The notes under the pieces were generated by a model. It was not told where the DNA came from. It ran no database searches and saw only the letters and a list, made by a program, of their open reading frames with translations. The position numbers were made by a program, and so were the translations under genes. Of a stretch of DNA of 39,958 nucleotides, positions 18,257 to 26,809 are shown one piece after another (within the stretch, counting starts at the first letter, position 1; each line of letters starts with the position of its first letter). The DNA lies in the NCBI GenBank assembly GCA_009746045.1, contig RPFO01001662.1, positions 1-39,958 of the forward strand. Reading direction: 5' to 3'. Origin of the DNA: Mesostigma viride (taxonomy: Eukaryota; Streptophyta; Mesostigmatophyceae; Mesostigmatales; Mesostigmataceae).

Positions 18257-18928
18257 ATGGCCGAGCCCGCGGGGTGGGAGCCTGCCACCGAGTGGACGAC
18301 GTTCGCTCCCGTTTCGACCCCGCGTCCGCCGAGCGTCATGTTCCAGGCGCTGCCCCCTCTGGCCTTACGCATCATCTTGGACCGCAGTTGGCCCACCGGG
18401 CACGGGGTCTGTCCCGAGATGGACGAGATCTACTGGGAGATCAATCCCGCGAAGACGCTCGAAAGGGAGGTGCGCGCGGAACTCAAGTACCGCCAAAAGA
18501 GTGACGGCGACCGTCGCCGGTTCGACGGCCGCGAGGACGAGCAACTGGAGGCCGTCCTGAAGGTCCTGTCTCCCGCGCGATACCGGGAGTGCGTGGACGC
18601 CCTCGAAACGCCCAGGGGGAGGAAGGAGGAGAAGCTTTGGATCCTGTGGGGAAAGATCCACGACGGGCTGGCCCGGCGCGGAAAGCGGGTCAGTCGATCG
18701 GAGATGGCCAGGATACGGGACCGGCTGTACGATTGTCTGGGGTCGAACAAGAACTTCGCGAACCGGTCCTACTCGTTCGTGGTCAAGTGTTACAACGTCC
18801 TGACCGCCAAGTTCAGGCGCGAGGGCCGCGACCCTCCGTCTTCGCCCGTGTGGGATATGGGGTGGTGGTCCGAACTGGACCGGGAACACGTGCACGAGTA
18901 TGCGGAAACGGGGCTTGTTCATGAATGA
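18257..18928 (+). CDS. F-box-like protein
   Basis: 223 residues from ATG 18257. Residues about 29-65 (FQALPPLALRIILDRSWP, GHGV) align with the starts of the genes at 477(-) and 3140(+), including the Trp-Pro and Gly-Val features. Unlike those copies it is intact. The rest is charged, helical and Trp-containing, with no known domain. TATAAAG lies about 45 nt upstream, and AATAAA overlaps the stop codon (18928-18933). This copy links the gene-sparse left part to the dense right part as one genome. Adaptor role in ubiquitin ligation is inferred. Confidence 0.75.
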   Translation: MAEPAGWEPATEWTTFAPVSTPRPPSVMFQALPPLALRIILDRSWPTGHGVCPEMDEIYWEINPAKTLEREVRAELKYRQKSDGDRRRFDGREDEQLEAVLKVLSPARYRECVDALETPRGRKEEKLWILWGKIHDGLARRGKRVSRSEMARIRDRLYDCLGSNKNFANRSYSFVVKCYNVLTAKFRREGRDPPSSPVWDMGWWSELDREHVHEYAETGLVHE

Positions 18929-18940
18929 ATAAAGATGCGT

Positions 18941-19687
18941 TTACAACCCACGAAACATGAGTCCTGTGCTGAAACTTTCGCGTAGTCCTTCGTAATCGCG
19001 ATCACCGTCCGTGTCCACGAACAGAGTGCCCAGCGTCGTAAGCAGTCCGCGTTTCGGTTTGACCGCGGCGGGAGGGGGCGAGGGCGCCAGCGCCATCTGG
19101 TAGTGGCCCGACTGGTCCGGCCCTCCGAGGCGGTCGAAGTAGTAGTAGACGCGCGCCGGTCCGCCGGCGTACCGCCGTCCGAACTCGTGCACGCGCACGT
19201 CCCCGCGGCCGTAGTCGTTGTAGACCAGGATCCGCGAACGCAACGCGCGCGCCGTCGCCTCGATCTGCGGCGAGTCCGCCATCTCGCGGTCCCAGTGCGC
19301 TTGCAGGTACTCTTGCGCGGTGCGCGGCCGGTCGGAAGACGACAACCCCAGTCGCAAGAGGTGCGGATCCTTCGCCAGTTCGCGGGTCGCTCGTCGGCGC
19401 AGATCGGATCCGTCGACGGACAGCCGTTCGTTCGTGGACGGGGCGGGGTACCTCTCGGGGTACAGGCTCGCAAGGACGCTGCGGTAGAAACAGTTGTTCC
19501 AAGGAGCCGATCCGCACTCGACCGTTCGCACGCGGTCCGTGCGATCCGAGCCGTCCATCATGCGGACGGACGGGATCGCGACGTGTCGGTCTGCGCGGGG
19601 CGCGCGGGATGTCGTCGCGGTTCGAGCCGACACGATTCCGGACTCCATAAAGCCCCGGTCTCGCCTCCTCGCGAGGCCTCCGCGCAT
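18941..19687 (-). CDS. OTU-like cysteine protease (deubiquitinase candidate)
   Basis: ATG 19687 gives 248 residues; the next ATG at 19648 (MESGIVS) is an equally possible start. The OTU signature is PWNNCFYRSVLASLY with the nucleophile-position Cys intact (codon 19490-19492), then the helix ADSPQIEATARAL followed by strand RILVYNDYG, and the His motif GHYQMAL. This order and spacing fit small viral OTU enzymes, which cleave ubiquitin or ISG15-like chains in the host cell. The canonical Asp-Gly before Cys is replaced by Asn-Asn. The gene faces the F-box-like gene tail to tail and is divergent from 19728. It contrasts with the Ser-substituted OTU at 13240. Confidence 0.75.
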   Translation of the reverse strand: MRGGLARRRDRGFMESGIVSARTATTSRAPRADRHVAIPSVRMMDGSDRTDRVRTVECGSAPWNNCFYRSVLASLYPERYPAPSTNERLSVDGSDLRRRATRELAKDPHLLRLGLSSSDRPRTAQEYLQAHWDREMADSPQIEATARALRSRILVYNDYGRGDVRVHEFGRRYAGGPARVYYYFDRLGGPDQSGHYQMALAPSPPPAAVKPKRGLLTTLGTLFVDTDGDRDYEGLRESFSTGLMFRGL

Positions 19688-19702
19688 CGAATATCGAACA
19701 TA

Positions 19703-19720
19703 CACTATACTATAAATTTG
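19703..19720. promoter_or_regulatory. Compact bidirectional TATA region
   Basis: CACTATACTATAAATTTG lies between the divergent starts 19687(-) and 19728(+). TATAAATTTG ends 8 nt before ATG 19728; TATAGTATAG on the minus strand is 16-25 nt before ATG 19687. Short spacing is typical of right-part genes. Confidence 0.5.
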
Positions 19721-19727
19721 TCGGTGG

Positions 19728-20117
19728 ATGGAACGTGCGCTGCGACTCGTCGACTTCTACACCCGCCACCTGTCCGCGTGCGACGAAATCGTTCTGGAGC
19801 GAGTGTCCGTCGACGAGGACGAGGTAGCCGAGTACTGCGTGGGCAAGAACGTCGTCATCGCCGGCCAAATTATTCGCAAGCAAAAGTTTCCGGAAGGCGA
19901 CTGGAAGGACGTGTTGGAAGTCTGCGTCGAGGCAGCGGACGAGGCCATCGAGAAGATCGCTCTCAAGTCGTCGGTGTTTCCGGAGCAGGTCGCGGGGCGT
20001 ATCCTCCTCCTCGCCTCCTCCATCAAGAGAGTCGGGTCCGCCTTCGAGCAGGATGAGTGCGACGAGCCGACACGCGTCGTCGAGCGACATGGCGACCGAC
20101 TGGTCATCCGAGGATGA
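19728..20117 (+). CDS. Hypothetical protein, 129 residues
   Basis: ATG 19728, directly after a TATAAATTTG element. Predicted helical and acidic with no recognised motif. The last 65 nt overlap the next gene (start 20053) in another frame, suggesting co-transcription. Function unknown. Confidence 0.65.
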   Translation: MERALRLVDFYTRHLSACDEIVLERVSVDEDEVAEYCVGKNVVIAGQIIRKQKFPEGDWKDVLEVCVEAADEAIEKIALKSSVFPEQVAGRILLLASSIKRVGSAFEQDECDEPTRVVERHGDRLVIRG

Positions 20118-21199
20118 CCGCGCGCGCGTCGACGAGCTGCTGCGGGCCCTCGACGAGCCGCTTTACCGATCTCTCACGGACGAGGAGACGCGTCTGGCGC
20201 GGCTCTTTCACGAGTTCCTCGAGACGGACCGCGTCGTCAAGGGGCCGGAGCACACGGCCAAGACCGCGCGCGTGTTCGAGGCGTTCTCCGATTTCATGGA
20301 GGACAAGGGGGGGGACAGGTACGACCACGAGGCGCGGTTCCAACAGGACAAGCGGTTCTGGAACGCGCTCTTCGAGCGGCACGGGTACTCGTGCGGCGGT
20401 GGGCTCGGGACGAAGCGGACCACCGGTTTCTTCGTCAACGACAACCGCGGGGTCGTGTCCAACGGAGTGATGTCGGACCTCGACCTGTCGGATTTCGCGG
20501 TCTTCAAGGGCCGCACGCGTCTCGGGATGGTGGCGGGCGCGCTCATGAAGTATGCGGGCGACGGCGTGAAGGACGAGCTCACCAACGAGATCATCGACAG
20601 GCTGGACAGGACAGGCGTCGAGAATCTCGGCACCGAGGAGAAGTACAAGACCTGCCACTTGCACGCGCTCTTCCTCGTCATGGCGCAGAAGAAGGCGCGG
20701 GTGCCGCGGGAAGTCAAGAGGTGGATGCTCGAGCATCGCCGCAGACTCAGTGACAAGGTGTGGGACATGAACCCGAACTTCAAGCGCGGGCGGATGGACT
20801 TCTTCCACGAGAGGGCTCGTTGGCCACCCTGGGACTCCCTGCGCACGTTCGAGGACGAGGATGCGCCCGACCGTCCCGACCCCGCCGTCCCCGAGCGCGC
20901 GTCGGAAGCGGCGCCCGCGGCCGTGCCCACCCTCGAGAACGCGGAGGCGTTCTTGGCGTCCCCCCTCGTCGTCCTGTGCAAGGACGGGTACACCAAAGTG
21001 AAGGATTTTCGCAAGGCCTACCTCGGCCAGTTTCTGGGGACCCGCTGTGGCACGCCGGGAAGGGAGGACGACCGTCGAGGACCTGCGCGCCATCTTCGAG
21101 CCCAGCGGGATCGAGTTCGTTTCCGACAAGAAGATCAAGGGCGTCAAAGCCGATTGGGTGAAAGGGGTGCGGCTCGCGGATAATCCTCGGGCTCTATAG
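20053..21199 (+). CDS. Conserved-looking protein with C-terminal winged-helix-like segment (one frame break)
   Basis: Start ATG 20053, overlapping the preceding gene. About 335 residues read cleanly, then the frame moves +1 near 21058-21064 and a well-formed C-terminus follows (TTVEDLRAIFEPSGIEF, KKIKGVKADWVKGVRL) to TAG 21197-21199. The last 70 residues (DFRKAYLGQFL ... DLRAIF ... KGVRL) recall the small winged-helix module found at the ends of several viral and phage replication proteins. That is a resemblance only. The body of the protein is not recognised. The stop overlaps the CTATAG element in front of the next gene. Confidence 0.65.
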
Positions 21200-21204
21200 T
21201 ACGA

Positions 21205-21510
21205 ATGGCTTGCGAGTGGAAAGACGTGTTCGGAGCGCCCCGAGAGGGCGCGCACGCGTACAGGATCTTAGACGTAGCGGTTGTGGACCTAGTGGGCACG
21301 ATCCTCATTGCATGGATGTTGAGTCGGTATTGGGAAATAAACTTTATTATCATGTTTGCATCCTTATTCGCCCTCGGGCAACTCATGCACATCTTGTTTT
21401 GCGTCGACACCACGGTCGCGCGTTTCGTTTCGCGAGCGACAGGCCTTGCAATGCCGCCGCCGCCTGGGGGGGTCGCACTCGCACAGTCCCCCGCCCCCTT
21501 CTCCGAGTAG
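21205..21510 (+). CDS. Conserved small membrane protein of large DNA viruses
   Basis: 101 residues, ATG 21205, only 5 nt after the previous stop and preceded by CTATAG. Pattern KDVFGAPREGAHAYRILD, then two hydrophobic segments (about residues 25-42 and 46-64), then LFCVDTTVARFV. This layout (FG.P..G.H.YR...A..D..., two transmembrane helices, LFCV.TTV) recurs in small proteins of phycodnavirus- and mimivirus-like genomes, from family knowledge. Probably a virion inner-membrane protein. The C-terminal tail overlaps the convergent zinc-repeat gene. Confidence 0.75.
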   Translation: MACEWKDVFGAPREGAHAYRILDVAVVDLVGTILIAWMLSRYWEINFIIMFASLFALGQLMHILFCVDTTVARFVSRATGLAMPPPPGGVALAQSPAPFSE

Positions 21511-21905
21511 ACGACAGTCTCTGCACTCGCCTCGCAGGCGGAGGTGCGCGCAAATCTGGCTCCCGCCGGTCCGTTTCTCTTTACATTCGCGGCACCGGGA
21601 TCGTTGTTTGTCGTGTTCGCACAAGGCGGAGCCCTTGCACGCGTGGCAGCTGTACTTGAACTCCCGCACGGACAGTAGGAGGAGGGGGTGCACACCTGAC
21701 ACCTCCTCTTGCTGCGCCCGTGGACGCAGCCGCTCTTCTTCGACTTTGGGGCCGGGTCGCAAGGGGGATCCGGTTCGGTGCGGTACACGCAGTGGGCGCA
21801 CGTCCACCACGGCACGCGCCCGTGGGGACAGGCGCGGAGACGACGGACCGTCGGGTGTTGGAATGCGGAAGTCGCGAGCATGGTTGCGATCGGTGCGTCT
21901 GACAT
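21364..21905 (-). CDS. Protein of tandem CxH...CxxC zinc repeats (one frame break)
   Basis: Start ATG 21903-21905. Repeats follow the rule Cys-x-His, about six residues, Cys-x2-Cys: CPHGRVPWWTCAHC, CVHGRSKRRCQVC, then after a -1 shift near 21664-21672 CEHDKQRSRCREC, CAHLRLRGECRDC, and a last degenerate one (CECDPPRRRRHCKAC). Such Cys/His repeat strings are common in giant viruses and some protists. Each repeat probably holds one zinc, and the basic residues suggest nucleic-acid contact. The 3' 147 nt overlap the membrane-protein gene on the other strand. Confidence 0.65.
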
Positions 21906-22045
21906 CCCGCCGGACCGACCTTTCTACTCGTCTTCCCGTCGGCTGGCCGACACGTCCTTGAACGCCTTGTTTTCGGTTACGACGACGGGGCGGAACAGGA
22001 CCAGTTTGTGGTCGGTCGAGTCGACGCGCTTCAAGACGACGTACA

Positions 22046-22504
22046 TCATGTCTCGTAGGCGGACGACATGCCGACCGGACCCCCTCCAGCTACCGTCCAA
22101 TCGGGCGCGTTTTTGTCGCGAATCGTTTGTACGGCCGTCTCCGCGTCCATCACGCCCACGCCGCTGGCCCGCTGCACCTCGATGGGCACGTGGTTCGACT
22201 GTTCGGGCGACGACACGATCTCGACCAGGCCGAGTTTCCCGTCGGCGGACACGAGTCGCAAGCGCGTCGTCGCGCCGTCCACCGACTTCCACTGGAACTC
22301 GCGGTGCTCTCGCTTCTTCTCGGCGAACTGCTCGCCGGTGGCGCGCGACACGGGGAACAAGGGGGTGCCCGCGTACGTCGGGTCGATCTTGTCCGGCGTC
22401 ACGGTCCGCGCCCCGTTCCCGCGTCGCCTGCGACTCGCGAGATAGAGGATCAGGAACGCGATGGCGATCGACAATGCGATGATCGCGATCCACAGTCGGT
22501 CCAT
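22046..22504 (-). CDS. N-terminally anchored membrane protein
   Basis: 152 residues from ATG 22502-22504. Residues 4-23 (WIAIIALSIAIAFLILYLAS) form one transmembrane helix followed by RRRRGNG, then a hydrophilic domain of about 120 residues containing TYAGTPLFPVS and FQWKSVDG. Likely a virion membrane protein; no family recognised. A longer open frame upstream overlaps other genes and is not needed. Confidence 0.65.
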   Translation of the reverse strand: MDRLWIAIIALSIAIAFLILYLASRRRRGNGARTVTPDKIDPTYAGTPLFPVSRATGEQFAEKKREHREFQWKSVDGATTRLRLVSADGKLGLVEIVSSPEQSNHVPIEVQRASGVGVMDAETAVQTIRDKNAPDWTVAGGGPVGMSSAYET

Positions 22505-22558
22505 CTTATACCCATCCGTCCAAAATAAAATCTGTCCTTCGTGTATACCAAACCAAAC

Positions 22559-22681
22559 ATGCCGCTTCGGAGCAAGACCACGGGCAGGTTCATCAAGAGG
22601 AGCCACTCCGGCGCCGCTCACCGGCGTCGCCGGCATCACGCGAGGGCCCCCTTCATCATGATGCCGTTCGGCGGGGGCTAA
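22559..22681 (+). CDS. 40-residue very basic miniprotein
   Basis: ATG 22559, stop 22679-22681. Starts MPLRSKTTGRFIKRS, continues with a HRRRRHHAR cluster and ends PFGGG. GTATACC lies about 15 nt upstream, the usual right-part motif, and the gap between flanking genes is almost exactly filled. The charge suggests DNA or RNA binding or packing. Confidence 0.5.
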   Translation: MPLRSKTTGRFIKRSHSGAAHRRRRHHARAPFIMMPFGGG

Positions 22682-22709
22682 TTTTCTTTCCATTGTGTAC
22701 GGTATACAG

Positions 22710-23093
22710 ATGGCGGACTTCGAGGGCGCTCCGTTTGACGGGGCCGTGTCACCGCAGATCTCGTTACCACAAAGCGCGCTCCCCACGCCCGTAGGGGTGG
22801 ACCCGGGTCCTCTGGCGCCGATGGGGTGGGCCGCCGCGTTCGGTCTCGACCTCGCGACGGCGGCGAAGGCCATGGCGAGCGTGTCCCCCGCGCCGCCTCC
22901 CGTCATCTTGCCGTTCGTGCCTCTCGAGTTCGACCCCCGACTGGAAAACCGGTTCGAGCAGCGGTTCGCGGAGAGGGGCGCGAGGGAGAACGATCCCGTG
23001 CCCCGGCCGAGCGGGAGGGGCGAGGGGGCCGAGTTGATGGGCCGGAAGATCGCCGACGCCATCCGTGCGATCGAGCGAGGCTCGTGGAACTGA
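22710..23093 (+). CDS. Hypothetical Pro/Ala-rich protein, 127 residues
   Basis: ATG 22710, preceded by GGTATACAG; an alternative in-frame GTG at 22695 is less likely. N-terminal half is Pro/Gly/Ala-rich with no charge pattern, C-terminal half is charged (RLENRFEQRFAERGAREND). No domain recognised. Confidence 0.6.
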   Translation: MADFEGAPFDGAVSPQISLPQSALPTPVGVDPGPLAPMGWAAAFGLDLATAAKAMASVSPAPPPVILPFVPLEFDPRLENRFEQRFAERGARENDPVPRPSGRGEGAELMGRKIADAIRAIERGSWN

Positions 23094-23124
23094 AATATGT
23101 TGGGGTAGAAATATACAGGCGGAG

Positions 23125-23481
23125 ATGGACAAGTCTGTGGTCCGCGGTCTCGTGTTCGCGCCCGGAGCGGGGAAGAAGCGGTCCGTCAACCGGTCCGAGT
23201 ATCCGTACGAGTCCGAGTTCCGCGCGGCCGACAAAGAGGCCGTGCCGTACGTGTCTCCGAACACGGACGACTGGAACCCAACTGGGTTGCGACAGCTGAC
23301 CCACGCGGATCTGGAGTCCATGTTCCTCGTGTCGGAGGCTCGTCGAGCGGCGCAGATCGCGCGACTCGAGGAGTCTCGTCTGCGTGCCGCGGAGAAGCAG
23401 AAGGCGTACAACGCCGTCGCCGTCGATCCCAAGCCCCGGACCATCCTGTGGACCGGGCAGTACGAGGACCTCTACTCTTAG
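23125..23481 (+). CDS. Hypothetical protein, 118 residues
   Basis: ATG 23125, preceded by AAATATACAGG. Contains a central charged helix (SEARRAAQIARLEESRLRA) and ends ILWTGQYEDLYS. Its stop overlaps the stop of the convergent gene at 23478 by four bases. Function unknown; may be a virion component like its neighbours. Confidence 0.65.
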   Translation: MDKSVVRGLVFAPGAGKKRSVNRSEYPYESEFRAADKEAVPYVSPNTDDWNPTGLRQLTHADLESMFLVSEARRAAQIARLEESRLRAAEKQKAYNAVAVDPKPRTILWTGQYEDLYS

Positions 23482-24013
23482 CGATGGGACGAGACGAACT
23501 CGAGTAACATGGAAAAGGTGTCGGTGCCCAAGTCCATGAGCTGGCCGCGGAGACCGGGAGGGGGGTGGGGGGCGTGCTGGGAGGGGCACGTGGACGGGTG
23601 TCGGGCAAAGGATAGAGTTCGACTTCGACCTCCGTCACGTTGGACAGTTCGGGCGAGAAAAGCACCACCTCGTCGGTCTCGTTCTTCGGGACGTACGTCT
23701 CGACGGAGTTGGGGATGACAAAAAAGTGGCCTCGGCCCGACGAGAAGTCGAGCGGGTTCATCGACGAGTGGATAGGGATGGCCGCGTGCACCTTGTTGAT
23801 GGCGTATCCGCCGACCTTGACGTAGGCGGCCGTCGTCGTCGAGGAGACGCCAGGCACCGAAGCCCACACCAGGCGACACGACTTCACGGAGGTGACGGGG
23901 TAGGGCAGTCGGAACTTGGTGTCGCCCTGCTTGTTGGTTCCGCACACGAGCACCTGCGTGCGCTTGTCGCGGCTCGGGTGGGGTCGTGCGACTCCTTCGA
24001 CCACGCAATCCAT
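23478..24013 (-). CDS. Beta-rich structural-type protein (one frame break)
   Basis: ATG 24011-24013. About 145 residues of beta-strand-like sequence (TQVLVCGTNKQGDTKFRL, SCRLVWASVPGV, HFFVIPNSVETYV, EVEVELYPLP), then a Pro-rich link. The frame breaks within CCCCCCACCCCCC (complement of 23560-23572). The other frame then gives a clean end, RGQLMDLGTDTFSMLLEFV, to the stop at 23478. Proteins with this strand pattern and an LEFV-type end occur in large DNA viruses of algae and are probably capsid-associated; this is from general pattern memory. Confidence 0.6.
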
Positions 24014-24153
24014 TTAGTAGAGTCGGAGAAATAATAAACGTCGCTGCGGTTTGAATCCCTTTTCGCGTGCAGACCGCACTTCCGTTTGCCGTCGTCGGCC
24101 TCGCGGTGGCATCGTTTACCGTCTTTCGTCCTGCCCGCGCACCGCGGGGTCAT
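23884..24153 (-). CDS. Small zinc-motif protein overlapping the next gene
   Basis: ATG 24151-24153. Residues 5-31 read CAGRTKDGKRC, then KCGLHAKRD: Cys-x10-Cys-x10-Cys-x2-His, the same pattern as the 95-residue protein at 17895. The last 130 nt overlap the start of the structural gene at 24013 in a different frame. If a base is missing, the true end could be near 24020. The motif is convincing, the 3' boundary is not. Confidence 0.4.
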   Translation of the reverse strand: MTPRCAGRTKDGKRCHREADDGKRKCGLHAKRDSNRSDVYYFSDSTKWIAWSKESHDPTRAATSARRCSCAEPTSRATPSSDCPTPSPP

Positions 24154-24304
24154 TTTGCCACACAAACGACTACAAAAAAATGGATCCGTCGAGAGCCCGC
24201 GGGCGTTCGTCGGTCGACAAATCTCTCGTCGGGATTTGTCGAAACGACCGACGTCGGAGGGCGCGACGGAGGAAATTGTCGTAGTGTACCATAGATACAA
24301 GAGG

Positions 24305-25479
24305 ATGGCAAGAGACGCTCTGACCCTGTGGGGCGGCACGGCCGTCATGTCCTCGTTCGTCATGGGCATCGAGATGATGCTGCTCTTGCTGTACATCCGT
24401 CTGGAGATCAACACCGCCGCGAAAAAGGCCATCCGGAGACAGGTGGCGTCTCAGTTGGGCGAGGGGGCCAGCGATCCCATTCTTCCGGAAGACGTGGGGA
24501 TGGACATGCTCGCGGATCGCGTGGTCAAGAGCGTGGCTGTCAAGGACGGCGGGGCCGAGAAGGTATACGATGACATGGGGGGGCGGGGGTCATGTGGCTC
24601 ACGATGGTGTCGTACGTCCTGCTCGCCGTGCTCGGGGCGGGGGCCTCGTACTACGCCTTGCGCGGGCGGGCCGAGAGGACGCCGGTGGAGGAGGGGTGGT
24701 GGACCGTGAGCGTGTCTACGCTCGGATCCCTGGGCGTGATCTTGCTCGGACAGTACCTGTTCGTCAAGCTGGCCGTCATCCCGTTCTACGCGGACACGTA
24801 CAACAAGATCGCGGAGGAGTCGAAACGGGTGCCGCGGTTGGAGAAGGACGACTGGAAGCTGACCTTGAAGCTGCTGTCGCCCACCCTGATCACCTTCTCG
24901 ATGGCGATCGTGACCGCGATTGCCGGACGCCGGTCGACCAGCTGGAAACTCGTCCTGATGTCCGCCTTCATGACGTGTCTGACCGGCGTCACGGAACTCG
25001 TGTCGTGGGGTTTGATGAAAGGCATCGCGGTCCCGATGGATCACGTCGTCGCGCACGTGAACAACGCCGCCCTCGTCGTCGCGAGCAAGGATGACAAGGA
25101 AACGAAAATGAAGAAGCTGAACGAGGTATTCTTCGACGGGGGGAGCGCCGGGCTGAGTTTCGCGACGTTCGCGAGCCACGCGAGGAACATGTACTGGACC
25201 CGTAAGGACGTGGAGCTCGACGCGGAGGGCAAGATCCGGCTGGTCCCGGCGGCCAAGTCGAACCGGTTTGAGATCGGGTTCCTCTTGCTCTGTTCCGTCG
25301 TCCTCCTGCTGGTCCCCGCGGGCGCCGTCGTCTTCCGGGCCAACAAAAAGGACTCGGCCAGTCTGATGTTCCAATGCGTGGCCCTCCTCGCGTCGTACGG
25401 CGTGTTCATTACCAAGGTCGGACAGACCACCACGATGGCGAAGATCGCGACGGGGCTGAGTCGGCCCAAGGCCGCCTAA
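24305..25479 (+). CDS. Multi-pass membrane protein (one frame break)
   Basis: ATG 24305. The first 90 residues have one hydrophobic helix (MSSFVMGIEMMLLLLYI) and a charged stretch. At 24576-24589, within GGGGGGGCGGGGG, the frame shifts -1, and about 300 residues follow with roughly six more transmembrane helices (VSYVLLAVLGAGASYYAL, LGSLGVILLGQYLFV, LLSPTLITFSMAIVTAIAG, WKLVLMSAFMTCL, FEIGFLLLCSVVLLLV, MFQCVALLASYGVFI). The second part has its own ATG at 24592, so two separate genes are the alternative. Probably an integral virion-membrane protein. The stop overlaps the convergent gene by four bases. Confidence 0.65.
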
Positions 25480-26779
25480 TCGTATTCCCTGTAATCCACG
25501 GGCTGTCTTTTGCGCATCTTGCGCTTGTCGGGGTTGAAGTTATCGGGGTTTAACAGATGCGCGATGAGTGCGCGGTTCTTCAACTTCATCGCGAGGACGG
25601 TGGCTTTGTGCGTTTCCCATTTTTCCCTCGCTCTCTCCGCCCTTGCCCGCCCCGCATTGTCCTCTTGTTTCATCATATCGTTCTCCGCCCTCGCCCTCGC
25701 TCTCGCCTTCGCCCTCTCACGTCCCGCATTGTCCTCTTGTTTCATCATGGCGTTCTCCGCCTTGGCCCTCTCCCTCGCCGCCTTGGCCCTCATCATTTCC
25801 CGTACCGCATTGTCCTCTTGTTTCATCATGGCGTTCTCCGCCTTGGCCCTCTCCCTCGCCGCCTTGGCCCTCATCATTTCCCGTACCGCATTGTCCTCTT
25901 GTTTCATCATGGCGTTCTCCGCCTTGGCCCTCTCCCTCGCCGCCTTGGCCTCATCATTTCCCGTACCGCATTGTCCTCTTGTTCCATCATGTCATTCTCC
26001 GCTCTCATCCTCGCGATCCTATGGGCGGAGAACTGGTCGATCACATCCCTCTCCCGGTTCGTCAGCGTCGGGGTACGGCGGGTGCCCCCCGTAGCACACG
26101 CGCGCTCCACGTTGTCGAGGGTTCCCTTCATGAGGATTTGGAAACCGTCTTCCTCGTTATACGGAGAAAGACCGTACGTCTTGTAGTTGTTTACGAGTAG
26201 TTGGTTTTGTTCGATGTCGCACCAATAGATACGCAGCAAATTCTCGTCCTTGGTGCGGAACGCCTCCTTCACATCGGGGTGCGCGCGAGACTTTGGATAC
26301 TTTTCGAACTTTTCCTTGAGATCCTCGAGAGTCAACTCGGGATACGGTGCAACGTGAGGGCAATCGCCGCCGCTCGCGTTCAGTGTCATCATGAGAGTCC
26401 CCGCCGATCGATCCATCAAAGGCTTCATCTGACGGACCGCGTAACACAGCATTCGGTGACCCATCCCTTTGAACTTGTCCTTTTCCGCATCATCGGCAAT
26501 ATTTGGAAACTGTCTCGGACGACTGTAATACCAAGCCAGGTACATCGTGTCGGGGGACTCTTTCTCCAAGCAGAGGTACGCCATGGCGGCGCTACCGTTG
26601 TTCGGACCCGCGAGTGTCTTTTGCACCGCCGCCTTTCGGATGTGGGTGACCAGATCGGACGTGTACCCGCGCGGGATCGGGACCCACATTTCCAGCGTAT
26701 TGCCCTTCAATTTCTCCCTCATCTGGAACTTTTTGCCGTTTATCTCAGGCATGACCCAGTCTTTCAGAATTCTGGACAT
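25476..26779 (-). CDS. GNAT-like protein with C-terminal 27-residue charged repeats (one frame break)
   Basis: ATG 26777-26779, preceded by TATGATACACA. The first 240 residues have GNAT-like pieces: KGMGHRMLCYAVRQMKP (motif A-like), GTLMMTLNASGG, and LLVNNYKTYGLSPYNEEDG, as in acetyltransferases of large viruses; moderate support. From residue about 270 a 27-residue unit (ENAMMKQEDNAVREMMRA, KAARERAKA) repeats four to five times and would form one long charged helix. One repeat has GGCCTCATC where its sisters have GGCCCTCATC (near 25950), a one-base deletion that breaks the frame. The tail ends KRKMRKRQPVDYREYD. Confidence 0.65.
25640..26010 (-). repeat. 81-bp coding repeats in the GNAT-like gene
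   Basis: Four to five direct copies of an 81-bp unit, two of them identical over most of their length. Comparing copies pins the frame break to a CCC run that has become CC near 25950. Confidence 0.8.
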
Positions 26780-26809
26780 TGTGTATCATACGCGAAGAAA
26801 AATACATGG

